Positions 1 through 9,062 of a stretch of DNA of 64,000 bases are shown piece after piece. This stretch comes from Methylosinus sp. LW4. GTDB lineage: Bacteria; Pseudomonadota; Alphaproteobacteria; Rhizobiales; Beijerinckiaceae. Location of the stretch: positions 1,583,748-1,647,747 of the forward strand of contig NZ_KB900626.1 in NCBI RefSeq assembly GCF_000379125.1, written 5' to 3'. The position numbers were made by a program, and so were the translations under genes. Numbering within the stretch: the first letter of the stretch is position 1; each line of letters starts with the position of its first letter. Below the pieces are notes generated by a model, which was not told where the DNA came from, ran no database searches, and was given only the letters and a program-made list of their open reading frames with translations.

Positions 1-103
1 CATTGGCGACCGAGACATAGGCGGTCGCGCCCATGAGCAGCAGCAGAGCCAGAAAAAGGAACTGCCTGAGCGCGAGGCCAGCGCCGATCGAGGTGAACCG
101 CAT
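1..103 (-). CDS. N-terminal fragment of a membrane-anchored or exported protein, cut by the window edge
   Basis: Only the first 34 codons lie in the window, read leftward from an ATG at 103. They encode a short basic start followed by a long hydrophobic run (residues about 10-28, rich in Leu and Ala). This is typical of a signal peptide or first membrane helix. The gene is divergent from gshB, with a gap of about 200 bases. Nothing in the fragment identifies a family, so no function is offered. Confidence 0.5.
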   Translation of the reverse strand, partial: MRFTSIGAGLALRQFLFLALLLLMGATAYVSVAN

Positions 104-301
104 TGGGGGCTGTATCCAGTTTGTTCCGGTCTTGACAGTTGTCCGTCGTTTTAGACCGATCTCCTTCAAGCGGAGTTAACGTCTATATGGTCGGGACGCC
201 CGAAATCGAGGAAGCGCTTTCGCCCCGGGACGAAAAGCGTTACTTCCTCGGGTCCGGCCCGAGAGGCCGGCGCGGTGCGCCACGAAAGAGACATCGAGAG
301 C

Positions 302-1258
302 ATGATCGACGTCGCGGTCCAGATGGACCCCCTGGACAAAATCAATTTCGCCGGAGATTCCACCTTCGCGCTGATGCTCGAGGCGCAAAGACGCGGCCAT
401 CGCCTGTGGCACTACACGCCGGACAAGCTGTCGCTCGGCGCGGGACGGCTGAGCGCGCCGGCGCGGGAGATCGCCGTCTATGACGATTCCGCGCGCTATT
501 ACGAGCTGGGCGAGGAGCGCGTGCTCGATCTCGCCAGCGTCGACGTCGTGCTGCTGCGCCAGGACCCGCCCTTCGACCTCGCCTATATCACCTCGACGCA
601 TTTTCTGGAGAAAATCCAGTCGCGCACGCTCGTCGTCAATGATCCGTCCGCCGTGCGCAACGCGCCGGAAAAAGTCTTCGTCATGGAATTCGCCGATCTG
701 ATGCCGCCGACGCTGCTGACGCGCGACCGGGCGGCGATCGAGGCGTTCCGCGCCGAGCATGGCGAGATCGTCATGAAGCCGCTCTACGGCCATGGCGGCG
801 CCAGCGTGTTCAAGGTGGAGCCGGTCGATCCCAATTTCGGCTCGCTGTTCGATCTCTTTTCCTCGATCTTCCGCGAGCCTTGGGTCGTGCAGCGCTTTCT
901 GCCGGCCGTCAGCAAGGGCGACAAGCGCATATTGCTGGTGGACGGCGAGCCGCTCGGCGCAGTGAATCGCGTTCCGGCGGAGAACGACATTCGTTCCAAC
1001 ATGGTGCGCGGCGGCGCGGCGGCCTCGACGGCGCTGACCGAGCGCGAGCGCGAAATCTGCGCGCGGCTCGGCCCGGCGCTGCGCGAGCGCGGCCTGCTGT
1101 TCGTCGGCATAGACGTCATCGACGGCAATCTGACCGAGATCAACGTCACCTCCCCCACCGGCCTGCGGGCGCTCGCCCGGCTCGGCGGACCCGACCTCGC
1201 CGCGCCGATCTTCGACGCGATCGAGGCCAAGCTCGCGAGGCTGCGCGCGAATGGCTGA
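302..1258 (+). CDS. gshB: Glutathione synthase
   Basis: This cytoplasmic enzyme ligates gamma-glutamylcysteine and glycine with ATP, the last step of glutathione synthesis. The protein is 318 residues, the usual length. It opens with the family-typical AVQMDP...[12 protein letters not shown] segment and carries ATP-grasp features: a Gly-rich [13 protein letters not shown] loop near residue 160 and the C-terminal [19 protein letters not shown] metal/ATP-binding strand near 275. The ATG at 302 fits the normal family N-terminus. An upstream GTG at 275 would add nine atypical residues. The stop overlaps the start of glnD by eight bases, suggesting cotranscription. Confidence 0.95.
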   Translation: MIDVAVQMDPLDKINFAGDSTFALMLEAQRRGHRLWHYTPDKLSLGAGRLSAPAREIAVYDDSARYYELGEERVLDLASVDVVLLRQDPPFDLAYITSTHFLEKIQSRTLVVNDPSAVRNAPEKVFVMEFADLMPPTLLTRDRAAIEAFRAEHGEIVMKPLYGHGGASVFKVEPVDPNFGSLFDLFSSIFREPWVVQRFLPAVSKGDKRILLVDGEPLGAVNRVPAENDIRSNMVRGGAAASTALTEREREICARLGPALRERGLLFVGIDVIDGNLTEINVTSPTGLRALARLGGPDLAAPIFDAIEAKLARLRANG

Positions 1259-4103
1259 CGCGCGCAAAGCCGCGCTGCGCCCGCGGGAGGAGCCATTGCA
1301 GGAGGAGCCTTTGAAGCCCGTGCGGCCGCAGCCGCCGAGCGCGCAGGGCCTGCGCGCGACGCTCGGCGAAAAGATCGCCGCCGTGAGCAGAGCCGCCAAG
1401 CCCGGCGAGCCGCCGCGCGCGGCGGTGGTCGAGATATTGCGCAATGTGCTGGCCGACAGCCATGAGATCGCGCGCGCCTATCTCGAATCCGGCGGCAAGG
1501 GCCTCGTCTGCGCGCGCTATCTCTCCGATCTCGAGGATGAGATCATCGGCGCGATCTATGATTATGTCGTGCGCTTCGTCTATGTCGCCGATAATCCGAC
1601 CTTCGGCGAGCGGCTGACCATCGTCGCCGTCGGCGGCTATGGGCGCGGCACTCTGGCGCCCGGCTCCGACATCGATCTTCTGTTCCTGCTTCCCTATAAG
1701 CAGACGCCCTGGGGCGAGAGCGTCGTGGAGGCGATCCTCTATGTGCTCTGGGATCTGCGCCAGAAGGTCGGCCATTCGAGCCGCTCCGTCGCCGAATGCC
1801 TGCGCCAGGCGCGCGCCGACATCACCATTCGCACCACAATATTGGAAGCGCGCTTCATCCTCGGCAGCTCGGAGCTCTTTCACGAGCTGCTCGAGAGCTT
1901 CGATCGCGAGATCATGCGCGTCGACGCGCGCCAATTCGTCGCCGCCAAGCTCACCGAGCGCGATCAGCGCGTCTCGCGCGCCGGCTCCTCGCGCTATCTC
2001 GTCGAGCCCAATGTCAAGGAGAGCAAGGGCGGCCTGCGCGATCTGCACACTTTGTTCTGGATCGCCAAATATGTCTATCGCGTGCGCGAGCCGGAGGAGC
2101 TCGTCGCCGCGGGACTCTTCACGCGCAGCGAGCTGACGCTCTTCCAGCGCTGCGAGGAATTTCTGTGGCGCGTGCGCTGCCAGCTGCATTTTTCCACCGG
2201 CCGCGCCGAAGAGCGCCTCTCCTTCGATCTGCAGCCCATGCTCGCCGCGAAGTTCGGCTATCACGATCGCGCCGGCCTGTCGCACACCGAGCGCTTCATG
2301 AAGCATTACTTCCTGGTCGCCAAGGACGTCGGCGACCTCACCGCCATCGTCTGCGCGGCGCTGGAGGCGCGCGAGGCCAAGCCGCCGGCGATGCTTGACC
2401 GCGTGCTCGGCCGGCTGCGACGGCGCTCGCGCAAAATGCCGTCGAATGATTTCATCGTCGAGCACGACCGCGTCAATGTCGCGGCCGAGGATCTATTCCG
2501 CCGCGATCCGGTGAATATCATCCGCCTGTTCTGGACCGCCGACCGCTATGGCCTCGCAATCCATCCCGACGCCGTGCGCGTCGTCACGCGCTCGCTGCGG
2601 CTGATCGACTCCGATCTGCGCGCGAGCAAGGAGGCGAACCGGCTGTTCCTCGAGATTCTGCTGTCGCACAACACGACGGAGACCGTGCTGCGGCGCATGA
2701 ACGAGACCGGCGTGCTCGGGCGCTTCATTCCCGAATTCGGCCGCATCGTCGCGATGATGCAGTTCAACATGTATCATCACTATACGGTCGACGAGCATCT
2801 CCTGCGCGCCGTCGGCGCGCTGGCGGCGTTGGAATCGGGCCGCGGGCCGAAGCAAGCCGCGCTCGCCAACGATATTCTGCCGACCATCTCCAATCGCAAG
2901 ACGCTCTATCTCGGCCTGCTGCTGCACGATATCGCCAAGGGCCGCAAGGAGGATCATTCGGTGGCCGGCGCGGCCATCGCGCATTCGCTGTGCCCGCGTC
3001 TCGGCTTCGATCCCGGCGAGACGGATACGGTCGCCTGGCTGGTGCAGCATCATCTGCTGATGTCCAGCATAGCGCAGAGCCGCGATCTCTCCGACCGCCG
3101 CACGATCGAGAATTTCGCCGCCATCGTGCAGACGATGGAGCGGCTGAAAATGCTGCTCGTGCTGACCATGTGCGACATTCATGCGGTCGGCCCCGGCGTG
3201 CTCGACGCCTGGAAGGCGCAGCTGCTGAACGTGCTCTATTGGGAGACGGAAGTGGTGCTCGGCGGCGGCCATTCGGCGGCCGATCGCAAGAGCCGCGTCG
3301 CCCAAGCGAAAGAGGAGCTGCGCGCCGCGCTCTCGGATTGGAGCGAGACCGAATTCCAGGCCTATGCGCAGCGGCATTACTCCGCCTATTGGCTGAAGGC
3401 CGATCTTTCCCGCAAGGTGCGCCATGCGCGCCTGCTCCGCGATTTGAAAGACGCCAAGGCGCCGCTCGTCACCACGGTCGATCTCGACACGAAGAGCGGC
3501 GCGGTGGAGCTCACCGTCGTCGCACAGGATCATCGGCGTCTGCTGTCGATCATCGCCGGCGCCTGCGCCGCCAGCGGCGCCAATATCGTCGACGCGCATA
3601 TTTTCACCACGGCGGACGGGCTCGCGCTCGACACCATCTTCTTCTCGCGCGCATTTCCGCTGGACGACGACGAATTGCGCCGCGCGCGCCGCGTCGCCGA
3701 TTACATAGAAAAAGCGCTGCGCGGCGAGATCGCCATCTCCGAGGCGGTGGCCGCGCGCAGCGCGCAGCGCGATTCGACGACGGCCTTCGACATCGCGCCG
3801 GGCGTCGTCATCGACAATAGCTTCGCCAATATGGCGACCGTCATCGAGGTCTCCGGCCTCGACCGCGTCGGCCTGCTGTTCGATCTGACCAACGCCATCT
3901 CCAATCTCAATCTCAACATCGGCTCCGCTCATATCGTGACCTTCGGGGAACGGGCCGTGGACGCCTTCTATGTGACCGATCTGACCGGCGGGAAAATCGT
4001 CTCGCCGGCGCGACAAGCGGCGATAAAGCGCCAATTGCTGGACGTCTTCGCGCTTCGCGTGCGAAAGGCCTCCGGCGGGGGCGCGGGCGCCGCCCCGACT
4101 TGA
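1251..4103 (+). CDS. glnD: Bifunctional [protein-PII] uridylyltransferase/uridylyl-removing enzyme
   Basis: GlnD senses glutamine and adds UMP to, or removes it from, PII proteins, so controlling nitrogen assimilation. The 950-residue protein has the complete family order. The nucleotidyltransferase motif [17 protein letters not shown] lies near residue 127. An HD hydrolase domain with [15 protein letters not shown] is near 560. Two C-terminal ACT domains begin near 755 and 864 ([15 protein letters not shown] in the second). Its start lies inside the end of gshB, so translation is probably coupled. Its stop codon overlaps the -35 element of the grpE heat-shock promoter. Confidence 0.97.
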   Translation: MADARKAALRPREEPLQEEPLKPVRPQPPSAQGLRATLGEKIAAVSRAAKPGEPPRAAVVEILRNVLADSHEIARAYLESGGKGLVCARYLSDLEDEIIGAIYDYVVRFVYVADNPTFGERLTIVAVGGYGRGTLAPGSDIDLLFLLPYKQTPWGESVVEAILYVLWDLRQKVGHSSRSVAECLRQARADITIRTTILEARFILGSSELFHELLESFDREIMRVDARQFVAAKLTERDQRVSRAGSSRYLVEPNVKESKGGLRDLHTLFWIAKYVYRVREPEELVAAGLFTRSELTLFQRCEEFLWRVRCQLHFSTGRAEERLSFDLQPMLAAKFGYHDRAGLSHTERFMKHYFLVAKDVGDLTAIVCAALEAREAKPPAMLDRVLGRLRRRSRKMPSNDFIVEHDRVNVAAEDLFRRDPVNIIRLFWTADRYGLAIHPDAVRVVTRSLRLIDSDLRASKEANRLFLEILLSHNTTETVLRRMNETGVLGRFIPEFGRIVAMMQFNMYHHYTVDEHLLRAVGALAALESGRGPKQAALANDILPTISNRKTLYLGLLLHDIAKGRKEDHSVAGAAIAHSLCPRLGFDPGETDTVAWLVQHHLLMSSIAQSRDLSDRRTIENFAAIVQTMERLKMLLVLTMCDIHAVGPGVLDAWKAQLLNVLYWETEVVLGGGHSAADRKSRVAQAKEELRAALSDWSETEFQAYAQRHYSAYWLKADLSRKVRHARLLRDLKDAKAPLVTTVDLDTKSGAVELTVVAQDHRRLLSIIAGACAASGANIVDAHIFTTADGLALDTIFFSRAFPLDDDELRRARRVADYIEKALRGEIAISEAVAARSAQRDSTTAFDIAPGVVIDNSFANMATVIEVSGLDRVGLLFDLTNAISNLNLNIGSAHIVTFGERAVDAFYVTDLTGGKIVSPARQAAIKRQLLDVFALRVRKASGGGAGAAPT

Positions 4104-4130
4104 TTTTGCGCGCTCCCGCACTGATATCGG
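4099..4130 (+). promoter_or_regulatory. RpoH (sigma-32) type heat-shock promoter for grpE
   Basis: CTTG at 4099-4102 is followed by 18 bases and then CTGATATCGG at 4121-4130. The published alphaproteobacterial heat-shock consensus is CTTG-N17/18-CYTATNTNNG. Only the third base of the -10 box deviates. The spacing and distance suit transcription starting about ten bases before 4147. The -35 box sits on the glnD stop codon, so the promoter starts inside the upstream gene. Confidence 0.75.
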
Positions 4131-4158
4131 GGGCGTTTCATCGCCAATGGAAGAGATC

Positions 4159-4761
4159 ATGAGCGACGATAAGAAAAAGGACACGCAGGAAGAGGCTCGC
4201 GCCCGTCAGGCCGAGGACGCCGAGGCCTCCGCTCTGGCGCAGCCCGGCGCCGAATCCGACATCGCCGAGCCCGAGCCCTTCACCGAGCTCGCCAATCTCC
4301 ACGCCGAGGTCGCCAGCTTGAAGGACAAGCTGCTGCGCACGCTCGCCGATATGGAGAATCTGCGCCGGCGGACCGAGAAGGAGATCGCCGACGCCAAGAC
4401 CTATGGCGTCACCAATTTCGCCCGCGAGATGCTGACCTTCGCCGATAATCTGCGCCGCGCGGTCGACAGCGTGCCGGCAAAGGCGCGCGAGGGCCTCGAG
4501 CAGAGCCTGTCCACTTTCATCGAAGGCGTCGAGCTGACCGAGCGCGATTTCGTCTCCCGCCTCGCCCGCTTCGGCGTCAAGAAGATCGAGGCGCAAGGCC
4601 AGCGTTTCGACCCCAATCAGCACGAGGCGCTGTTCGAGATCCCGGACGAGAGCGTGCCGCATGGCACGGTCGCGCAAGTGGTCGAGCCCGGCTATACGAT
4701 CGGCGAGCGCGTGCTGCGCCCCGCCAAGGTCGGAATCTCGCGGGGCGGACCAAAGGCCTGA
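4159..4761 (+). CDS. grpE: Nucleotide exchange factor GrpE
   Basis: GrpE releases ADP from DnaK in the heat-shock chaperone cycle and acts as a cytoplasmic dimer. The acidic N-terminus is followed by a long coiled-coil helix (LHAEVASLKDKLLRTLADMENLRRR and onward, about residues 40-75). The C-terminal beta domain carries the conserved QRFDPNQHEALFEIPD and GTVAQVVEPGYTIGERVLRPA segments. I chose the second ATG (4159, 200 residues). It has a GGAAGA Shine-Dalgarno at 4149-4154 and the normal MSDDKK-like start; the ATG at 4147 would leave almost no leader after the predicted heat-shock promoter. It is convergent with corA. Confidence 0.95.
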   Translation: MSDDKKKDTQEEARARQAEDAEASALAQPGAESDIAEPEPFTELANLHAEVASLKDKLLRTLADMENLRRRTEKEIADAKTYGVTNFAREMLTFADNLRRAVDSVPAKAREGLEQSLSTFIEGVELTERDFVSRLARFGVKKIEAQGQRFDPNQHEALFEIPDESVPHGTVAQVVEPGYTIGERVLRPAKVGISRGGPKA

Positions 4762-4813
4762 CCCTATGCTTTTTCTGGATGACCGGGAGCGCGCGACGTG
4801 GTGACGCCGCGCG

Positions 4814-5821
4814 TCAGAGCCAGTCATTGCGGCGAAAGCGCCAATAGAGCGTCGCGCAGATCGCCACCGTCGCCGCGAGGATGAGGAAATAGCCGTAGCG
4901 CCATTCGAGCTCCGGCATATTCTTGAAATTCATCCCGTAAATGCCGGCGATCGCTGTCGGCACGGCGAGAATGGCGCCCCAGGCGGCGAGCCGCCGCGTG
5001 ATATGGGTCTGCTGCATCTGGCCGTTCATCAGGCTCGCCTCGAAGGCGAAGGCCAGCACCTCGCGCAAGGTGGCGATCTGCTCGCGCACGCGCAGAATAT
5101 GGTCGGTCACGTCGCGAAAATGCGGACGCATGGCGGCGTCGATCGCCATCACCTCCGTATGCTCCAGGCGTTGGCAGACGTCGACCAGCGGCGCGACGGC
5201 GTTGCCGAGCCGCAACAGATCGCGACGCAGCGCATAGAGCCGATCGACATGCGCCTTGTCCGGCGCTTGCGCGAGAATATGATCCTCTATCTCTTCGACT
5301 TCCGCATTGATCGTCGCCAGCACGGGAAAGTAATTGTCCACGATGAAATCGAGAATGGCGTAGACGATATAATCCTCGCCCTCCGAGAGCCCATGCGGCG
5401 CCGCCTCGCAACGCTCGCGCACATGCGCGTAGGAGCTGGAGGCGCCGTGGCGGATCGACAGCACATAGCCCTTGCCGACGAAGAGATGCGTCTCGCCGAA
5501 AGCGATGCGGCCATTCTCCATTTGCGCGGTGCGCGCGACGATGAACAGGCCGTCGCCATATTGCTCGAGCTTGGGATATTGATGCGCCTTGCCGGCGTCC
5601 TCTATCGCCAGAGGATGCAGATCGAACTGCCGCTGCACGCGCGCCAGCAGCGCGAAAGACGGCTCATAGAGGCCGATCCAAACGACATGGCCGGGACGCG
5701 CGGCGAAGGCGCCGGCGTCGTCGATCGCAATGTCCTGAAGCCGGCGGCCGTCGGCATAGACGGCGGCGGCGATCACGCCGGGCTCACGCCCGTCGCTCTG
5801 CGCAGCGCTCGATACACTCAT
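4814..5821 (-). CDS. corA: CorA-family magnesium/cobalt transporter
   Basis: This is an inner-membrane divalent cation channel of 335 residues. A large cytoplasmic domain with long helices is followed by two C-terminal membrane helices. The signature GMN sits in the loop between them (YGMNFKNMPELEW), and the basic tail YWRFRRNDWL follows the last helix, as in the family. The gene is convergent with grpE. A GAGG Shine-Dalgarno precedes the ATG at 5821. The subtype (Mg2+ versus Ni/Co or Zn efflux) cannot be told from the sequence. Confidence 0.93.
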   Translation of the reverse strand: MSVSSAAQSDGREPGVIAAAVYADGRRLQDIAIDDAGAFAARPGHVVWIGLYEPSFALLARVQRQFDLHPLAIEDAGKAHQYPKLEQYGDGLFIVARTAQMENGRIAFGETHLFVGKGYVLSIRHGASSSYAHVRERCEAAPHGLSEGEDYIVYAILDFIVDNYFPVLATINAEVEEIEDHILAQAPDKAHVDRLYALRRDLLRLGNAVAPLVDVCQRLEHTEVMAIDAAMRPHFRDVTDHILRVREQIATLREVLAFAFEASLMNGQMQQTHITRRLAAWGAILAVPTAIAGIYGMNFKNMPELEWRYGYFLILAATVAICATLYWRFRRNDWL

Positions 5822-5915
5822 GCTCAGGGCCTCATCGGAGGATCGATCGGCGACGATCTAAGCGCCGCCGTCGATGAAGGCAATCGTCCCTCTTCCGCCG
5901 ATCGAGCCCCGCGCT

Positions 5916-6332
5916 TCACATCAGCGCGCGAAAATCCTCGACAGTGATCGGCGCGACGAGATTCTGCGCATCGTCCAAGATCTCGTAGAGCAGGCCCTTC
6001 CCATAGATGGTGAAGAAAACGATCACGTCCTGATCGCCGCCGCCCTCGCGATGCGGATCCTCCGTCGGCGGGCTGACCTTGTAGCTGCCCACCGGCCGCG
6101 CCTCCTTCAGCTCGTCATTGGCGTGATAGAGGCGATGCTCGCCTTGAATCACGAAGGTCTTGTTCAGAGTCTTGTGACGATGCAGCAGGATTTTCTCATT
6201 GGCGGCGAATTTGTACAAGACATGAACGATGCCGGCCTCGTCATCGATATTCAGCACGGAGAGCCAGAGGTGATCGATCCCCTCGAGTCTCTTCCAATCG
6301 ATGTTCTCGTCGTTAAAAATGAATTTCGTCAT
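5916..6332 (-). CDS. Cupin-like protein of unknown substrate
   Basis: This 138-residue soluble protein has a cupin-like centre: HKTLNKTFVIQGEHRLY near residues 55-70, with the histidine and glutamate expected of a metal-binding beta barrel. A C-terminal barrel half follows (DVIVFFTIYGKGLLYEILDD). The ATG at 6332 is chosen because GGGAGGAAA lies just upstream; extending further adds a non-homologous-looking tail. It may bind a metal or small ligand. There is no partner gene in the same orientation, since corA lies about 95 bases downstream with its own start signal. The family assignment is fair; the function is unknown. Confidence 0.75.
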   Translation of the reverse strand: MTKFIFNDENIDWKRLEGIDHLWLSVLNIDDEAGIVHVLYKFAANEKILLHRHKTLNKTFVIQGEHRLYHANDELKEARPVGSYKVSPPTEDPHREGGGDQDVIVFFTIYGKGLLYEILDDAQNLVAPITVEDFRALM

Positions 6333-6393
6333 CGCGCTTTCCTCCCGGTCCGAGGCGACCGGGACAGCCTGGCGAAAGAGGCCGCGCCGCGCC

Positions 6394-6582
6394 ATGGACG
6401 CCATCCCTCCGGGCGCCGGGCGAATTGCCCGAGACGAGCGAGAGAGGCCGGCCCCGCCCGAGCCCGCGCTCGCGCCTTACGAAAGTTTCATGCGGCCGCC
6501 ACTGTGGCGTAAGCTCGCGAACACCATCTTCATCGTCGAAGGCGGACGCCCCGCCGCGCCACCGGCCGCAGCTCCCGAGTGA
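6394..6582 (+). CDS. Possible small Pro-rich protein upstream of degP
   Basis: This 62-codon reading frame starts at ATG 6394 and ends 37 bases before the protease gene. Third codon positions are strongly G or C, as in its neighbours. The middle (ESFMRPPLWRKLANTIFIVEG) looks like protein rather than noise, with Pro/Ala-rich ends. A GAAAGAGG element lies about ten bases upstream. I recognise no family. It could equally be the non-coding leader of degP, so confidence is low. Confidence 0.35.
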   Translation: MDAIPPGAGRIARDERERPAPPEPALAPYESFMRPPLWRKLANTIFIVEGGRPAAPPAAAPE

Positions 6583-6619
6583 GAGAGCGCGCCGCTGGCA
6601 GATCGATGGAGACGGTTTG

Positions 6620-8203
6620 ATGACCTTGCCTGTGCTGTTTCGTCGAGCTCTCGCCACCAGCCGCACGGCGCGCTGGCGTCGTCCAGAAGGACGCCCTTTC
6701 CGCCTCGCGCTGATGTCCGGCGCCGCCGCTCTCGCGCTCGGCGCGACGCTGCTCTCCCCGGCGCAGACCCTCGCCTGGGGCCAGGCTCCTGCGACGCAGA
6801 CGCAGAGCTCCAGCCAGAGCGCGGCCCCGGCCGTCGGCCCGCAATCTTTCGCCGATGTCGTCGAGCGGGTGAAGCCCGCCGTGGTCGCGATCAAGACCAA
6901 GGCGCTGGAGGCCGGCGGCGGCCCCGAGGAAGGCTTTCCCGGCGCGCCGCCCGAGCTTTCGCCCGACGACCCGCTCTATCGCTTCTTCCGCCATTTCGGC
7001 GAGCCTCAGGGAGGCGGACGCGGCCGGCAGAAGCATATGACGCAGGCGCAAGGCTCCGGCTTCGTCATCACCAATGACGGCTATGTCGTCACCAACAACC
7101 ATGTCGTCGAGAATGCGACGCAGGTGGAGGTGACGTTCGACGACGGCCGCACGCTGCCCGCCAAGATCATCGGAACCGACAAGCGCACCGATCTCGCGCT
7201 GCTGAAGATCAGCGACGGCAATAATCTGCCGCATGTGGACTGGGCGAGCTCCAGCCCGCGCGTCGGCGATTGGGTCATCGCGGTCGGCAATCCCTTCGGC
7301 CTCGGCGGCACGGTGACGGCGGGCATCGTCTCGGCGCGCGGCCGCGACATCGGCGCCGGCCCCTATGACGATTTCATCCAGATCGACGCGCCGGTGAACC
7401 GCGGCAATTCCGGCGGCCCCTCCTTCGACGAGCATGGCCAGGTGATCGGCGTCAACACGGCGATCTACTCGCCCTCCGGCGGCTCGGTCGGCATCGGCTT
7501 CGCCATCCCCTCCGAGGTGGCCAAGGACGTCATCGCGGCGCTCAAGGACAAGGGCCAGGTGGCACGCGGCTGGATCGGCGTCTCCATCCAGCCGATCACG
7601 CCGGAGATCGCCGAGAGCCTGGGGCTCAAGACGAGCAAAGGCGCGCTGATCGCGCAGCCGCAGCGTGGCGGACCGGCCGAGGCGGCCGGGCTGAAGGCCG
7701 GCGACGTGGTGACGGCCGTGGACGGCCAGAAGGTGGACGGACCGCGCGACCTCGCCCGCCGCATCGCGACGCTCGGCCCCGGCAAGAGCGCGGAGCTGAC
7801 CTATCTGCGCAATGGCGCGGAGAAGAATGTGAAGCTGAAGCTCGGCAAGCTGCCGAGCGAGAAGGAGACCGCCGCCGCCGAATCCAATGACGACGGCGTC
7901 GAGCCCGGCGCGGCGCTGGCCGCCTATGGCATAGAGGTCGCCCCGGCGGCCGAGGTGCGCGGCGGCCGCGGCGGCGAGGGCCTCATCATCGTCGGCATAG
8001 ACCCCAATGGCGCCGCCGCCCAGAAGGGCCTGCGCCAGGGCGATGTGATCGTCGAGGCCAATGGCCAGACGCTCAAAGGGCGCGGCGATCTGCAGGCCGC
8101 CATCGACTCGGCCAAGAAGGAGGGGCGCAAATCCGTGCTGCTGCGCGTGAAATCCCCGGAGGGCGCCCGCTTCGTCGCCCTCTCGGTCAATCCGGCGTCG
8201 TGA
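6620..8203 (+). CDS. degP: DegP/HtrA-type periplasmic serine protease with two PDZ domains
   Basis: This is a Do-family protease that degrades or refolds damaged envelope proteins. The 527-residue protein begins with a basic leader and hydrophobic export segment (about residues 30-53). Next comes the trypsin-like domain with a complete triad: His in NNHVVEN near 160, Asp in TDLALLK near 191, Ser in GNSGGPSF near 262. PDZ domains follow near 345-400 (AAGLKAGDVVTAVDG) and 455-510 (GLRQGDVIVEANGQ). ATG 6620 follows GGAGACGG and gives a proper leader. It is followed by a hairpin terminator at 8320, so it is probably a separate unit from the two-component genes downstream. Confidence 0.95.
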   Translation: MTLPVLFRRALATSRTARWRRPEGRPFRLALMSGAAALALGATLLSPAQTLAWGQAPATQTQSSSQSAAPAVGPQSFADVVERVKPAVVAIKTKALEAGGGPEEGFPGAPPELSPDDPLYRFFRHFGEPQGGGRGRQKHMTQAQGSGFVITNDGYVVTNNHVVENATQVEVTFDDGRTLPAKIIGTDKRTDLALLKISDGNNLPHVDWASSSPRVGDWVIAVGNPFGLGGTVTAGIVSARGRDIGAGPYDDFIQIDAPVNRGNSGGPSFDEHGQVIGVNTAIYSPSGGSVGIGFAIPSEVAKDVIAALKDKGQVARGWIGVSIQPITPEIAESLGLKTSKGALIAQPQRGGPAEAAGLKAGDVVTAVDGQKVDGPRDLARRIATLGPGKSAELTYLRNGAEKNVKLKLGKLPSEKETAAAESNDDGVEPGAALAAYGIEVAPAAEVRGGRGGEGLIIVGIDPNGAAAQKGLRQGDVIVEANGQTLKGRGDLQAAIDSAKKEGRKSVLLRVKSPEGARFVALSVNPAS

Positions 8204-8319
8204 CGGCGCTCTAGAGCTTCTTGCGTGATCGGCCCGTTTTGCCCGCCCCCCGTGTAGCGGGCCAGCGCAAAGGAGGCGGCGGGAGGCGTTTCGTCTCCTC
8301 TCCCGCCGCGTCAGTCGCG

Positions 8320-8353
8320 GCAGGTCGGCGCGTATCGCCGGCCTGCCGTTTTT
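8320..8353 (+). terminator. Rho-independent terminator after degP
   Basis: GCAGGTCGGCG (8320-8330) and CGCCGGCCTGC (8336-8346) pair with one G-T position around a CGTAT loop and are followed by CGTTTTT. It points rightward, ends the degP transcript, and lies only 17 bases before the response regulator start. The two-component genes would therefore need their promoter within or just beyond it, or depend on read-through. Confidence 0.7.
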
Positions 8354-8369
8354 ATTCGAGGCGCGCTAT

Positions 8370-9062
8370 ATGAGAGAGATGCGAATATTGGTCGTCGAGG
8401 ACGATTCGGAAGCCGGCGCCTATCTCGTGAAGGCGTTTCGCGAGCAAGGCCATGTCGCCGACCATGCGGCGGACGGGCTCTCCGGCTATGCGGCGGCGGC
8501 GGAAGGCCATTACGACGTGCTCGTCGTCGACCGAATGCTGCCCAAGCTGGACGGGCTCTCGCTGATCTCGGGCCTGCGCGAGCAGAAGATCGACACCCCC
8601 GCCCTCATCCTCTCCGCGCTCGGCCAAGTGGACGATCGCGTGCGCGGGCTGCGCGCCGGCGGCGACGATTATGTGTCCAAGCCCTACGCCTTCTCCGAGC
8701 TGCTCGCCCGCGTCGAGGCGCTGGCGCGCCGCCGCGGCGGTCCGAAGCCGGAGGAGACCGTCTATCGCGTCGGCGATCTCGAGCTCGATCGGCTCGCCCA
8801 TAAGGTCGTGTCCGCCGGACAGGAGATCGTGCTGCAGCCGCGCGAGTTCCGCCTGCTGGAATATCTCATGAAGCACGCCGGCCAGGTGGTGACGCGCACC
8901 ATGCTGCTCGAGAATGTCTGGGATTATCACTTCGATCCGCAGACCAATGTCATCGACGTCCACATCTCCAGACTGCGCTCCAAGATCGACAAGGGCCGCG
9001 AGACGCCGCTTTTGCACACGATCCGCGGCGCCGGATATATGATCCGTGAAGGCGCTCGTTAG
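8370..9062 (+). CDS. OmpR-family response regulator
   Basis: This two-domain DNA-binding regulator has 230 residues. The receiver domain has the acidic pocket EDD at 10-12, the phospho-acceptor Asp54 in VVDRMLPK and the conserved Lys104 in VSKPYAF. The C-terminal winged helix (about 130-225) has the family pattern LQPREFRLLEYLMKHAGQVV and VIDVHISRLRSKID. An internal ATG at 8379 gives the more usual MRILVVEDD start and cannot be excluded. The kinase start overlaps its end, making the two a cognate pair. The target genes are not evident; the adjacent degP suggests, but does not show, an envelope-stress role. Confidence 0.95.
   Translation: MREMRILVVEDDSEAGAYLVKAFREQGHVADHAADGLSGYAAAAEGHYDVLVVDRMLPKLDGLSLISGLREQKIDTPALILSALGQVDDRVRGLRAGGDDYVSKPYAFSELLARVEALARRRGGPKPEETVYRVGDLELDRLAHKVVSAGQEIVLQPREFRLLEYLMKHAGQVVTRTMLLENVWDYHFDPQTNVIDVHISRLRSKIDKGRETPLLHTIRGAGYMIREGAR

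Noticed and set aside
176..4184. Very long leftward frames opposite gshB and glnD (422, 439 and 563 codons)
   Set aside because: They are mirror frames produced by high third-position GC. They have Arg/Ala/Asp/Gly-rich, motif-free translations and lie opposite two well-identified genes.
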